Made by a program: the position numbers and the translations under genes
The notes under the pieces: model-generated
Seen by the model: the letters and a program-made list of their open reading frames with translations, nothing else
What the model was told of the DNA's origin: nothing
Databases searched by the model: none
Shown: piece after piece, positions 22,501 through 33,079 of the stretch
Numbering within the stretch: position 1 is the first letter of the stretch
Layout: each line of letters opens with the position of its first letter
DNA from: Hanleya hanleyi
Taxonomy: Eukaryota; Mollusca; Polyplacophora; Lepidopleurida; Hanleyidae
Direction of reading: 5' to 3'
DNA length: 64,000 bases
Assembly: GCA_036873755.1 (NCBI GenBank)
Contig: JAVTVY010017378.1
Location: forward strand, 1 to 64,000

Positions 22501-23207
22501 ATGAGATCCATGAGCAAAGTAACTAAGCACACAGCTCTCCATATATCTACATATATGAGAAATAACTGACAAACTGAGTAAGATTTTATCTCGGTCTTGT
22601 TCAAGAATATGGGAATAAATAATTGAGTATGTGAGACGAACGGATGAATATTATTATATTTCTGTGTAATAATTTCTAGCCTGATTTCTGCTTTTCATTC
22701 AAATTAATATTATCTCATTTTCTCCTGAATGAGAAAAACATCATTTGTGCAAATTTACCAAAAATAAGTCAAGTTTGACATTTTTGAAAGCTACCATCTG
22801 TATCAGTTCTTCGGATTGAATGTTCTATATATGCAAAATAAACATGAAATTCCTCGTTTTAGAATTTTAAAATATGACCTGGTTTACGAAAATTCAAAAA
22901 CAAATGTGAGATTTTTATATTGTGTACACACCAACGTTGATTTGTACATAGGTCTACCAGTTGATCGAAGTGAACGGAGTTGAAAACCTACTCATAATCA
23001 AATTACGAATACCAACGAACAGACGTTGCTCAAACATTTATAGTTTGCTGCTACGATACAAACGAAATAAAAAGGTAATGAATGTCATACCCAACCTTTC
23101 CATTAAAAGCTTTCCTTTAAGGAATGTCTCAGTTGTTTTCTAATAAATCAATTGTTCTTTCTCAAAATGCCCCAATTTCAGCCTTTGTTGCAGAAATTAG
23201 CCAGGAA

Positions 23208-23715
23208 AAAGCGTGAAAGTTTCAACCCATGCTTTTAAATGGGAGGTAACTCTAACAGTCATATTATGTGCAGAGAACATATGTACAAACCGTGCTGATA
23301 ATGACTTTAGTTTAAATGCTACGAAAAAACACCACGCCATACGTTTCTGGAACGCCCGAGTATGAAATGAAACTGGACCTGATGAAATCACGGGACGAAT
23401 CCTTCATGAACTTGAGGATTCGATGGATGGTTCAGTTTATCAATGTGTCTGTGTTAACCGAAAGTTCTCAATAAATGAACAATTCACGAATTTCTGAATG
23501 TTCAGTTAACAAATTATGAGGAAATGACAAAGCAGAGATTCCGGGAATACGGACAATTTGCTCAGTGTTTTCCAGTTCTCCATCAAAATTAACATGCAGA
23601 GATTACTTGATATCCGACATGTATGCATGCTGCTGACTTTATTGTATACCGTAAAATTGAGTCAGCTCGATATGCGAACGCACCGGAACAAAATCTAAAT
23701 ATCGTCAGAATATGG
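23208..23715. repeat. Segmental duplicate S2
   Basis: Partner of 22067-22500, about 1.14 kb downstream. It has about 70 extra bases in its first half. Confidence 0.75.
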
Positions 23716-24476
23716 ATGCTAAATTTTAACACAGTGTCTGGTAGGTCTACAAGTTCTAAAATATCACAGTATCCACATAATTAACTTAATTGGGACAATC
23801 ATAGTGACATTGTACGTGGAAAATCTAACAATACTAGGTATGATAAAAAGGATACTCGCTCCCTAGAATGCAACAGATATTTCCTTCTATAGTATAACAG
23901 GCTAGTCACCAGTTAGGACTAAGCTCGATTACAGCAGCTAATTGCATGATTTGCCTCGAGGGACTTTGAAGTATAGACGTTTGTAGATGCGACAATTCAG
24001 TATCCAACCGTCGTCCATAAAAAATATCGTCGTTTATCGAAATATATTATAAGGTAGACAGATAGCAGCAATCACAAACATGCATATACGAGAGAAGCGG
24101 TCAACAGTTTGTCAACATTATGCTTTTTCGCTAGGAGATTCCACATTATTGACGACTATTCTTCAATCCAAAGAATTTTTTAGTCATTTTCAGCAGAAAG
24201 GTCTATCTCAGTCACGCTCTGATTGTTACTTTTATAGCTCTCAAAGTAAATATAATCAGCTGGACATTTTGGCAACATCCTGACTATTTGTTATAAGTAA
24301 TGGATGAACACTTATATCGTTCTTTGAAATACTCCTCATATGCACCAACTGTACCAACTCATACTTAACATTCCACTAGACTGTAATGTCCATCATAAAG
24401 AACAGATATTCCAAACTTTATTTTCGTCAAGATAGTTTTGCTAAAATGCAATTCTTTGAACAAATAAGTGCAGATG
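23716..24476. other. No supported gene
   Basis: AT-rich single-copy-looking sequence; only short frames. Confidence 0.4.
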
Positions 24477-24643
24477 TCGCACATATAACAGTGTAATATG
24501 CCATATCGCACATATAACAGTGTAATATGTCATATCGCACATATAACAGTGTAATATATCATATCACACATATAACAGTGTAATATGTCATATCACACAT
24601 ATAAGAGTGTAATATGTCATCGCACATATAACAGTGTAATATA
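24477..24643. repeat. 29-bp satellite, left part (about 6 units)
   Basis: Repeats of the unit CATATCGCACATATAACAGT + GTAATATGT. Same unit and orientation as 27322-28456, so this is the left flank of one array split by the 24.6-27.3 kb insert. Confidence 0.9.
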
Positions 24644-24797
24644 CAGATATACCAGGCTTCGGGGGTGTATTTGCGATATATCCCGGTCAAGACCATAGAA
24701 AATTTCCCGAGCGTTAGCGAGGGAAATTTGCCATGGTCGAGACCGGGATATATCGCAAATACACCCCCGAAGCCTGGTATATCTGTATAATTACACC
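24634..24797. repeat. Long near-perfect hairpin next to Crypton region
   Basis: Left arm GTGTAATATACAGATATACC... continues through GGCTTCGGGGGTGTATTTGC to CCCGGTC; the right arm is its reverse complement, ending GGTATATCTGTATAATTACA. The centre holds a second stem, TTTCCC / GGGAAA, around GAGCGTTAGCGAG. Total length is about 160 bp with very few mismatches. It is probably a MITE whose ends overlap both the satellite unit and the left inverted repeat of the Crypton region. Confidence 0.85.
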
Positions 24798-24930
24798 GCA
24801 TATCCTAAAGAGAAGCATAGATGGAGACAGAAAGATAATACAAAGTAATATAACATAGAACCGAACTTTATTTGCCACACAAAGCATATTAATAAATCCC
24901 CTCTCTCCCCAAGCTTCTTCCATTACATGA

Positions 24931-25139
24931 GATGACACCATCGTCACAATGTCGGTCCTTAGGGGGTGCGGCCTGTCGGAGATGGCTCAATTCCCATCCC
25001 CTACCGACAGCCACACCCCCAAGAGGCTCGAGCAGTACTATCCGGTTGGGCCAGAACGACGGGGTGAGTGGGAGATGGCCCTTTCCCATCCCCTGCCCAT
25101 CGAAAAGCCCAGCCGGGTAGGGGTGAAAATGGTGTCATC
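24931..25139. repeat. GC-rich insert with inverted ends
   Basis: GATGACACCAT at 24931-24941 and ATGGTGTCATC at 25129-25139 are inverted repeats enclosing about 190 bp of GC-rich sequence with internal repeats of TTCCCATCCCCT. It may be a nested MITE within the Crypton region. Confidence 0.5.
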
Positions 25140-25189
25140 AACACCGTAATAAAAAATTTGGAGAACAATGTCAACGAAGAATATTAATA

Positions 25190-25400
25190 AAGAGGGAGTT
25201 GAATAATTTAATATTAATATTAATGAAGAGTTGAATAATTTAGTATCAGTAGGGAGTTGAATAATTTAGTATCGATCAATAGAGAGCTGAATAATTTTAA
25301 TATTAATATATAGACAGCTGAATAATTTAATATCATTATATAGAGAGCTGAATAATTTAATATTAATAGATATATATGCATGTAGAGACCCGAATAATTA
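25190..25400. repeat. AT-rich tandem repeat
   Basis: Six or seven imperfect units of about 30 bp built on GAGAGCTGAATAATTTAATA followed by TTAATATA. Confidence 0.75.
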
Positions 25401-25638
25401 AATAGCACCCAAATTCAAATCAATTCCCTGTAATTTGACCTGAAATGTTACGTTCATTGAGCACTAATATTTACATGTGAAGAAATGAAATAACGGAAAG
25501 TTATTATTGTTGTAACCAAACAAATTACTTATGGATAACAACATCTTAATGCGATCAAACTTAATTATTGTACTTCAGGGGGACAACTCTGTTTTTACTA
25601 ATGTCAAATTTACGAATTGAATGTCTGTCTGGTTACAG

Positions 25639-27123
25639 TTACTTGTCTTGTCCCAAATAAAATGCCACACTACAATTATTGAAAACCATAGGCATATTTC
25701 CTGGTGGTAGATGGATAGATGACCGACTGCAATCACCGTGATTTGACACATCCTTAGAACTGTGATTGCATTTGATCAGTTCAAGTTCGTGTTCCCCCTT
25801 ATCGATGTCCTTTAGGATTGAATCAACCTGCGACGCGGATAACAACAGATCTTCATCTGTAATAAGATCATCAAATTCCATGTTGACTGGATCAGTGGAA
25901 TCTAAACCGGAGACAGGTGTGGTATTTGTTGAAACTTGTGCGGCGGACAGCAACAGATCGGCATCTGATATGACATTATGCAACTCGAAATTGGCTGGTG
26001 TTGTGGAAACTGAGCTGGATGCAGATGTGGTATTTGTTGAATCAGGTTTACAATAAGATGACAATGTAGAGGACATGTCACGTTTCTGTTGGTTGGAAGT
26101 GTCGGAACAGTAATGTTTGATGCTCTGTATATTTCTGTGACCCGATATGGTGCTGATGTGACGTGCTTCAAAACCTGCTTCACTGAGCACAGTTATGCAA
26201 GTGGCACGCACACAATGGTTGGTGTATGGCTGTGACAGTTTCGCCGCTGCGGAGATACGTGACATCATGCTGGATAGGGTGTTTTTGCCTAGAGGTTTAT
26301 TTTCGAACCAAATGTCGTCTTCGTCACAAAATGAATCTCGTGGTCGCTGGAATAAAGCCTGACAATCCGGGTTTCGTTTCTCAAGATACATCGAGAAAGA
26401 CTTGACAGGACAAAACTCCTTTCCAGTACCGTACATTCTCCCACCTTCAGGTTCAAATTCTTCATTTGCTGTGCCCTGGTGATTTTTTGTTAATTCAGAC
26501 GAAATTTTGCTCACATACTGGTTTCCCTGATCATCCATTTTCACTTCGAAATCATCTGGCGTGAGGTCCCTGAGGTTTTCCTGCCCTCGTCGACAGAAAT
26601 AGAGGACTATTTCAAACCAAACTTTGTTCAACAGTCCATTCGGGGTGGCGATATTGAAAACGTAAGGGTGCCTGTACAGTTTCTGTATATCTCCAGCTGC
26701 AACGACAGACTTGTGCTGAACTCTGCCCTTTCCTTCTGACCGCAGTTTTTTACACATACCTTTGAAGGCAGCATTAGCCTCAGTGAATTCAACATTGGAC
26801 AAGATGTCATATGTTTTCTTATGCGGCGGGTTTTTGAGATATCTGTTCAAGGACTGGCGTATAACAAGGAAGCTGCTTTTGCTGTAATAGTCACCATTAT
26901 GTCGGCGTAAATTCACGTAGAATTCTTTGAGTAGCACACTAAGTTCGTTTGCCGGGAGAATTTCAAAGTCTATGGCTCTGCCTTTTGGTGTACAGTAGTC
27001 CTTCAATAGTTTCACAGCAAATTTAGTCGACTTTTCTGTGTTTCTAGGATTATTGCTACTCAGAAACGAGTCGATCTCATCGCCAGCAAACGCTCCAAAT
27101 CTGTCGCCCGTGGGCGCTGCCAT
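25639..27123 (-). CDS. Crypton-type tyrosine recombinase (KIAA1958/ZMYM-like)
   Basis: Intact 494-residue frame from ATG at 27123. Residues about 15-130 resemble the core-binding part of tyrosine recombinases. The catalytic part has R179 (in FCRRGQENL), K213, H303-x-x-R306 (NHCVRAT), H329 (ISGH) and the nucleophile Y338 (KHYC), so the R-K-H-R-H-Y set is complete. This places it with animal Cryptons and the KIAA1958/ZMYM/QRICH1 proteins derived from them. The tail after 370 has a duplicated acidic motif, VISDADLLLSAAQV near 384 and LITDEDLLLSASQV near 420, perhaps a protein-binding site. The lack of frameshifts suggests recent activity or host use. No intron is evident. Confidence 0.85.
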   Translation of the reverse strand: MAAPTGDRFGAFAGDEIDSFLSSNNPRNTEKSTKFAVKLLKDYCTPKGRAIDFEILPANELSVLLKEFYVNLRRHNGDYYSKSSFLVIRQSLNRYLKNPPHKKTYDILSNVEFTEANAAFKGMCKKLRSEGKGRVQHKSVVAAGDIQKLYRHPYVFNIATPNGLLNKVWFEIVLYFCRRGQENLRDLTPDDFEVKMDDQGNQYVSKISSELTKNHQGTANEEFEPEGGRMYGTGKEFCPVKSFSMYLEKRNPDCQALFQRPRDSFCDEDDIWFENKPLGKNTLSSMMSRISAAAKLSQPYTNHCVRATCITVLSEAGFEARHISTISGHRNIQSIKHYCSDTSNQQKRDMSSTLSSYCKPDSTNTTSASSSVSTTPANFELHNVISDADLLLSAAQVSTNTTPVSGLDSTDPVNMEFDDLITDEDLLLSASQVDSILKDIDKGEHELELIKCNHSSKDVSNHGDCSRSSIHLPPGNMPMVFNNCSVAFYLGQDK

Positions 27124-27313
27124 GTTTGTTTACAAACAAGACATCAGGGGAGATAATTCGGCGGCGGGATAATTCGGCAAATACCCCGCTGCCAAGGCAA
27201 CGGAAGGCAAATTTCCCGCTGCCCCTGACAGTCGCGTGAGAATGACTTGTGGATGAGAATTTGCCGTAAATGCCCCGGCTAAGAACCAATCAAAACTCGT
27301 CTATCTTATATAA
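27124..27313. promoter_or_regulatory. Putative promoter/subterminal region of recombinase
   Basis: The 190 bp upstream of the recombinase ATG (minus strand) hold repeated GATAATTCGGC, GGCAAATACCCCGCTGCC and GGCAAATTTCCCGCTGCC, which echo CGCAAATACACCCCCGAAGCC in the 24.7 kb hairpin. They could be recombinase-binding sites. A TATATAAG lies at 27305-27312. Confidence 0.35.
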
Positions 27314-27321
27314 GGTGTAAT

Positions 27322-28456
27322 TATATATCATATCACACATATAACAGTGTAATATGTCATATCGCACATATAACAGTGTAATATGTCATATCGCACATAT
27401 AACAGTGTAATATGTCATATCGCACATATAACAGTGTAATATGTCATATCGCACATATAACAGTGTAATATGTCATATCGCACATATAACAGTGTAATAT
27501 GTCATATCGCACATATAACAGTGTAATATGTCATATCGCACATATAACAGTGTAATATGTCATATCGCACATATAACAGTGTAATATGTCATATCACACA
27601 TATAACAGTGTAATATGTCATATCGCACATATAACAGTGTAATATGTCATATCTCACATATAACAGTGTACTGTCATATCACACATATAACAGTGTAATA
27701 TGTCATATCGCACATATAACAGTGTAATATGTCATCGCACATATAACAGTGTAATATGTCATATCTCACATATAACAGTGTACTATGTCATATCACACAT
27801 ATAACAGTGTAATATGTCATATCGCACATATAACAGTGTAATATGTCATATCGCACATATAACAGTGTAATATGTCATATCGCACATATAACAGTGTAAT
27901 ATGTCATATCGCACATATAACAGTGTAATATGTCATATCGCACATATAACAGTGTGATATGTCATATCGCACATATGACAGTGTAATATGTCATATCGCA
28001 CATATAACAGTGTAATATGTCATATCGCACATATAACAGTGTAATATGTCATATCGCACATATAACAGTGTAATATGTCATATCTCACATATAACTGTAC
28101 TATGTCATATCGCACATATAACAGTGTAATATGTCATCTCACATATAACAGTGTAATATGTCATCGCACATATAACAGTGTAATATGTCATATCTCACAT
28201 ATAACAGTGTAATATGTCATATCGCACATATAATAGTGTAATATGTCATATCGCCCATATAACAGTGTAATATGTCATATCGCACATATAACAGTGTAAT
28301 ATGTCATATCGCACATATAACAGTGTGATATGTCATATCGCACATATAACAGTGTAACATGTCATATCTCACATATAACAGTGTAATATGTCATATCGCA
28401 CATATAACAGGGTAATATGTCATATCGCACATATAACAGTGTAATATGTCATATCG
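27322..28456. repeat. 29-bp satellite, right part (about 39 units)
   Basis: Uniform array of CATATCGCACATATAACAGT + GTAATATGT with point variants (TCTCAC, TCACAC) and a few shortened units lacking ATAT or AACAG. High identity suggests recent amplification. Confidence 0.95.
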
Positions 28457-29888
28457 AAGGAAAAAATTATATATTGTATATTCTAAATATTGCCTGAACA
28501 GTCAGATCACTTCAGCAAGATTCCGTGACCAGTACTGTATCTCGCACTATTGTCCAGGTAACAATTCTCCGGATACTTCTTCGTCTTCATGTAGTTACTC
28601 AGTAAGTATTGTTAGGTATATGTATTTCACTTCCCATGGACGTTATCGGCAATGCATATGAAAGAAGAAGGCAATTTGAACAATACATTGTCATGGTTAC
28701 ATTGAAACTATGTCTTCAAAATAAAGGTCAAATCTCTCCGCACAAGAGAAGGCCTAACACAAATGGATCATAAATGTAACATGTTGTGGCATATTAACAA
28801 ACACATGAAATCATATTCCCATCAAATAGAATACAATATGTACCAACAATGTATTGTCTTTAAAAAACGCGATGCTCAAGTTTTGAATAGTTAAGAAAAA
28901 TTAAGCGAAAGAGAAAAAAATCGAATGTTTGTTTTTTATTATATATTTAGTGATGAATTATAAATATTTTCCTCACTCGTAAAAGTGATATTACACTGCA
29001 GTTAAATGCAGTGAATTATCACGATAAATTCAGGATATAGTTAGCGGTGAAAATAAGACAAACGGATAGAGTATTCTGAATAAGTTATGGATAAATCTAC
29101 AAAACTGCTCCCAAAAAATCGAATTATGTGAACAAATTGAACTTTTAGACGCGTTTTCCGCGATGTACGGCGCGAAGCCTTCGTCACACACACTCGATGT
29201 TTTGATACAATGTAGCCACTGGGTTACATATTTCATTCATAAAAGATATTTGAGTAATAGAGAACTCATATGATTGTCCATTACCATAGTAACATCGGCG
29301 GAGTATACGTTGAGAAAACCAGTAGTTCCCTGATAAAAGGATTACTCGGGCAATGCAATATAGAAATTGTATATAAATCAACATAAATAATAAACAGAAT
29401 ATTGCTTGGCTACACATGAATATCAAAAGTATGTTTCTCGTGAAATAGGAAGCAAAACTTGGTGTCGCGTCTTTCACTCGATAAACTATTCGCGATATTC
29501 AAGTCTAAGCATGCAATATCCTCTACGTATTCGAAGAGCTGTGAGATTCCTGGAATATGTGTAAAATCTAACAATGTGTTTTCTAATTATTTAAAGCCAT
29601 GCGCATAATGCCAATGGAAATATTGGGTTAATTAGTTTGTATCAACATGAACAAAGAAACGTGAAAATTTGTAAGCTGTGAATTGTGTAGAAACAATTTT
29701 GATCTTACGTGTGCGTAATTATTGCATCAACTGACCAAGTTATAAGTCCGAATTTGATCAGAAGTACACCTTGTTTCAAGAAGCATTCACAGATATTTCG
29801 TTTAACAAAAGTACCTTGACCTGATGCATGTTTTCGTTGAATTGGTATTCGTGGTAGAAGTTAAATTTCACAAGATAGCTGTATACTA
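28457..29888. other. No supported gene
   Basis: AT-rich. Frames of under 100 codons on the minus strand around 29030-29477 have no recognisable domain. Confidence 0.4.
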
Positions 29889-30611
29889 CAGGACCAACCG
29901 TCACAGTTCGGCATATCAATATCTGTGATTACCACGATCGGTTGCACATTTAATGATAAATTGATAGTTGAAATATGACACTATTATCTATTCGCATCTC
30001 TGAAAAAAAACATTGCCGAGTTTACATTCACGGTTTTGCATCAATTAATTTATTTCGAAAAAATCTTAAACGCGCAAGTTTTGCTACTTTCCCGGTGTAT
30101 TTTCTTTGAAAACTTGCTACCAATAATTAATCAATAACATGAAAATATGCGTCAAATAATAAAACTTCATTTCAGAATCGTACTTTTAGAAATTTCGTTA
30201 ACTTAAAAATCTCACAGTTCGGCAGAAAAAATAATTTGGTGAATAACTTCTACAAAACAATTTTGCCGATGATGAAATTCTTAAACGCATAGTTTGGTCA
30301 CTAGGTGCAATCATTCCATGTGAGAAAACGGAAATAAAAATGGATCTTTTACCAGAATCCACGCATGGTCATTTTTAGCTAAAAGTGAATTTTCAGAAAA
30401 TATTTTGCATATTATAGAATTCTAACTATCTCAGGATTTGAAGCGGCATTATACGGATATTTTTTCGTCAAAAACATTCATTTCACTACCAGAATTATGA
30501 AATATTCGTTAAAAAACGCTTGTATGGGAAGGTACATGTATGGGTTGGTCCTAACCTAGCTGTATACTAGATGAATGTAAAAAAAATGCCGAACTGTGAA
30601 GGCCGACCCTG
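29889..30611. mobile_element. hAT-like MITE with CAGTTCGGCA ends
   Basis: The left end CAGGACCAACCGTCACAGTT + CGGCAT pairs with the right end ATGCCGAACTGTGAAGGCCG + ACCCTG. CAGG...CCTG termini resemble hAT elements. A further CACAGTTCGGCA sits near 30225. TAGCTGTATACTA occurs just left of the element (29876-29888) and again inside near 30553, next to GGTTGGTCCT, the reverse complement of the left tip, suggesting a nested or rearranged right end. I see no clear 8-bp target duplication. No transposase is encoded. Confidence 0.55.
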
Positions 30612-32104
30612 ACCGTCCTTATTTGGCAAAATTTGATCTGGCTATTTGGTGGACGGGTCTGTAATACATTTGTGCGTTGCTTGTTTAACTATCTAAAGTT
30701 TTGTGATATAAAGTCAATATTGTCAGTTCGGTACATGACAGAGAATTGAGGGTTTCTGGGAAACACAAGGTTAAGTGATCAATTCCGATAAACGACAATC
30801 CTCTGCTCACGTGATCCACCATGTAGTTTTTTTCTGATGTGATGGCGACGATTGAATTCACATCTTTCCACTTCTCGTGCCGGGTAGATCAGCTCAAGTA
30901 AAATTAAAACTTCTTTGAACTTGTAGTACTCGATTTCTGATTGCGGGTTGATTCTACGTCAATAATCAAAATATTTTTTAAAGTAGACAGCACCAATCCC
31001 AAACAGGCACGAAAGAGATAGGCGGTCATGAAATCAGTTATCCGATCAAATAGAAGCTGATATGTTCAACAATTTAGTGTTTTAAAAATGCCATACCATT
31101 TTGTTTATACATAAGGAACAGAATTGAATGATAAAACAAGATTTGAAATGTTTATTTTTTCTACTCGGAGAGCTGTGAGACGACCGTCATATCAGTTTAA
31201 GTCATATCCCCTCACATGCATTGGTTTAAGGAATATTTCGAATATTTTTTTAAATTGCTATTTAAAAGCATTTACATATTACCAGTGTTAGGATATTTGG
31301 TATGCATTAATATACTAAACGCTTTCAAGAAAAAAAGTAAAAATTAGCTTAAAATGAATAAAATTTGTATGTTTCATTTTTAACTGTTTGAATTTTGTAG
31401 TACAAAGTCTACAATGTCTTTTCGGTACAGGTTAGATAATCAGGGGGTTTGTCTTTGCAAAACGACGGACATAGTAATTTCCATCACTAGGAAGAGCCAG
31501 ATTTCATGTGTACAAATATTGGCAAGATTTGCATTTTTGTAGTACACAAATTGTTGTATTAGGAGATGAGTGGTGCATTGGTTAATATTTGACTATCTTG
31601 CATGTTGGGTGATCATCAACTCACATTTAACGATCACCCTAGAGAAATGTTTCTCAGTTCAATATCCGGGTCATAGTTTGTCCCGGCATTCTATTCACAA
31701 TTAATATGACTTGTTGATCTTGTGCCCCATGTGAGGAAAAACACTGTCAAATGAATTATATCATATAGTTTTAATACTCAATATCCGAATTTTCATCTGA
31801 AAAAAAAATGGAAAATTTGTTTTTTCGGAAATTTAACGCCAAGTTATGTCAAGTGTTATTGAAAGTCTGATAGAGCAAAATCTATACTTTCATCCATGAA
31901 TCTTTGTTTAGGAAAAGCCATTTTAGAAAAAAACTAGAGCCTATGGGCTTTAATGAGATCTGGTAGCTGGGTTATTGGGGATAAGTTTGTAATGAAATAG
32001 ACGCACAATTATATATCTAATTTCAAGTTAGGCACAGGTGGCACCAGGAATGAATGTATGTGGCTAAAACGCAATCACAAGTTACATCCTGGGACAAGGT
32101 ATAT
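30612..32104. other. No supported gene
   Basis: AT-rich; no frames over 60 codons with a domain and no clear repeats beyond homopolymer runs. Confidence 0.45.
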
Positions 32105-32864
32105 GAAGGGCCGTTCGCACCATAAACGCATCCCTACGTTTAAAAATTGTAAAGCTTTAAAAAGTTTAAACGTTTAAACTTGAACCAACCAATCAGATGT
32201 TATGAACTGACATTTTCCTGTTAAGTAGCAAACGTTTCCAGTTGTAAATTCGTGACTTCAGACGTTTCCTGTCAAAATAAAAATTTAGTCTTTTAAAGAT
32301 TTCTGGTTAAAAGGATCACTTTTCCGGTTGTGATCGTCCAATCAGATTTTTTACTTGGGCCGCATGGATTCCTTCATCTACAACAACACGTGCAAATCTC
32401 CACTGCCAAATGTTTCCGGTATAAATTAGGTTTTGGAGAATATCTTTGCAACCGGGACAATTTGCGCAGGACTTGATGCACGGTGGGCATGAGGAATACA
32501 ATATGCGCGAATAGTTGTAAGGGTTATTTGATTGGTTCAAACAGACTACATAGCGGAAACATTTTGCCAGTGGATACGCGTTGATGTTGAGGTTTGAACA
32601 TACGTGGCAGCAATAAAAAAAAACTGACTGGACGATCACAACCGGTAACGATTTCCCTTAAACCGGAAACGTTTAAAAGTCTAGAATATTACTACTGGAA
32701 ACGTTTGCCTTTTGACAGGAAACGTCCAAAGTATTGGTTATGCAAACTTTTGCTTATGGACAGGAAAGTTCTTCCAAATGTCAATTCATGACATCTGATT
32801 GGTTGGTGCAAGTTAAACGTTTAAATTCATTAAACGTTTGGATTTATGGCACGAACGGCCCTTC
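32105..32864. mobile_element. Foldback transposon with about 250-bp inverted arms
   Basis: Ends are GAAGGGCCGTTCG and CGAACGGCCCTTC. Arms 32105-32352 and about 32615-32864 align throughout as inverted repeats: ACCAACCAATCAGATGT pairs with ACATCTGATTGGTTGGT, GGAAACGT-rich stretches face each other, and CCGGTTGTGATCGTCCA faces TGGACGATCACAACCGG. The central 260 bp is not palindromic and includes a minus-strand cysteine-rich frame of unknown worth. It abuts the GPCR-like fragment. Confidence 0.8.
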
Positions 32865-33079
32865 TTAAAAGGTGCCGACATAATGAAGTTGAACATACCA
32901 AAGAAAGGCAATCCTAGGATAAAAGTAACTCCAAAAATGGAAGCAGAAATATAGAATATTATATCACAATGACTTCCAGTTTCGGAGTTACTTTTATCGT
33001 AGTTTATGTGAAATTGATCTGTGGAAACAATGAAAGGTAGTCCTATAATGAGGGAAGTTGCACACGTTACGCTAACCAT
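32865..33079 (-). pseudogene. GPCR-like TM4-ECL2-TM5 fragment
   Basis: From 33079 downwards the minus strand reads a hydrophobic segment (VTCATSLIIGLPFIV), a polar loop ending in GSHC, then a second hydrophobic segment with FILGLPFFGMFN. The order is hydrophobic helix with Pro, loop cysteine, helix with Pro. It fits TM4, extracellular loop 2 and TM5 of a rhodopsin-class receptor. The frame meets the foldback transposon end at 32864 a few codons later, and a stop lies just upstream, so no complete receptor is present. It is either a disrupted receptor gene or an isolated exon. Chance membrane-like sequence cannot be excluded. Confidence 0.35.

Larger units (their letters stand above)
24786..27325 (-). 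mobile_element. Crypton-like element with 12-bp inverted ends
   Basis: TATAATTACACC at 24786-24797 and its exact reverse complement at 27314-27325 bracket 2540 bp that contain the recombinase gene and interrupt the 29-bp satellite. Classical Cryptons lack terminal inverted repeats, so these ends are unusual; they might instead belong to neighbouring MITE or satellite units that share GGTGTAAT. A TATATAAG at 27305-27312 could serve as TATA box for the minus-strand gene. Confidence 0.6.

Noticed and set aside
22961..23075. Possible exon between CTACCAG and AAAAAG|GTAATG
   Set aside because: Open frame and tolerable splice sites, but composition and lack of any partner exon make chance more likely.
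24477..28456. CRISPR-like array (29-bp repeats)
   Set aside because: Units are contiguous with no spacers, and the setting is eukaryotic; it is a satellite.
32316..32639. 107-codon cysteine-rich minus-strand frame in the foldback core
   Set aside because: Opens inside the arm region with no domain match; retained only as a remark in the element entry.
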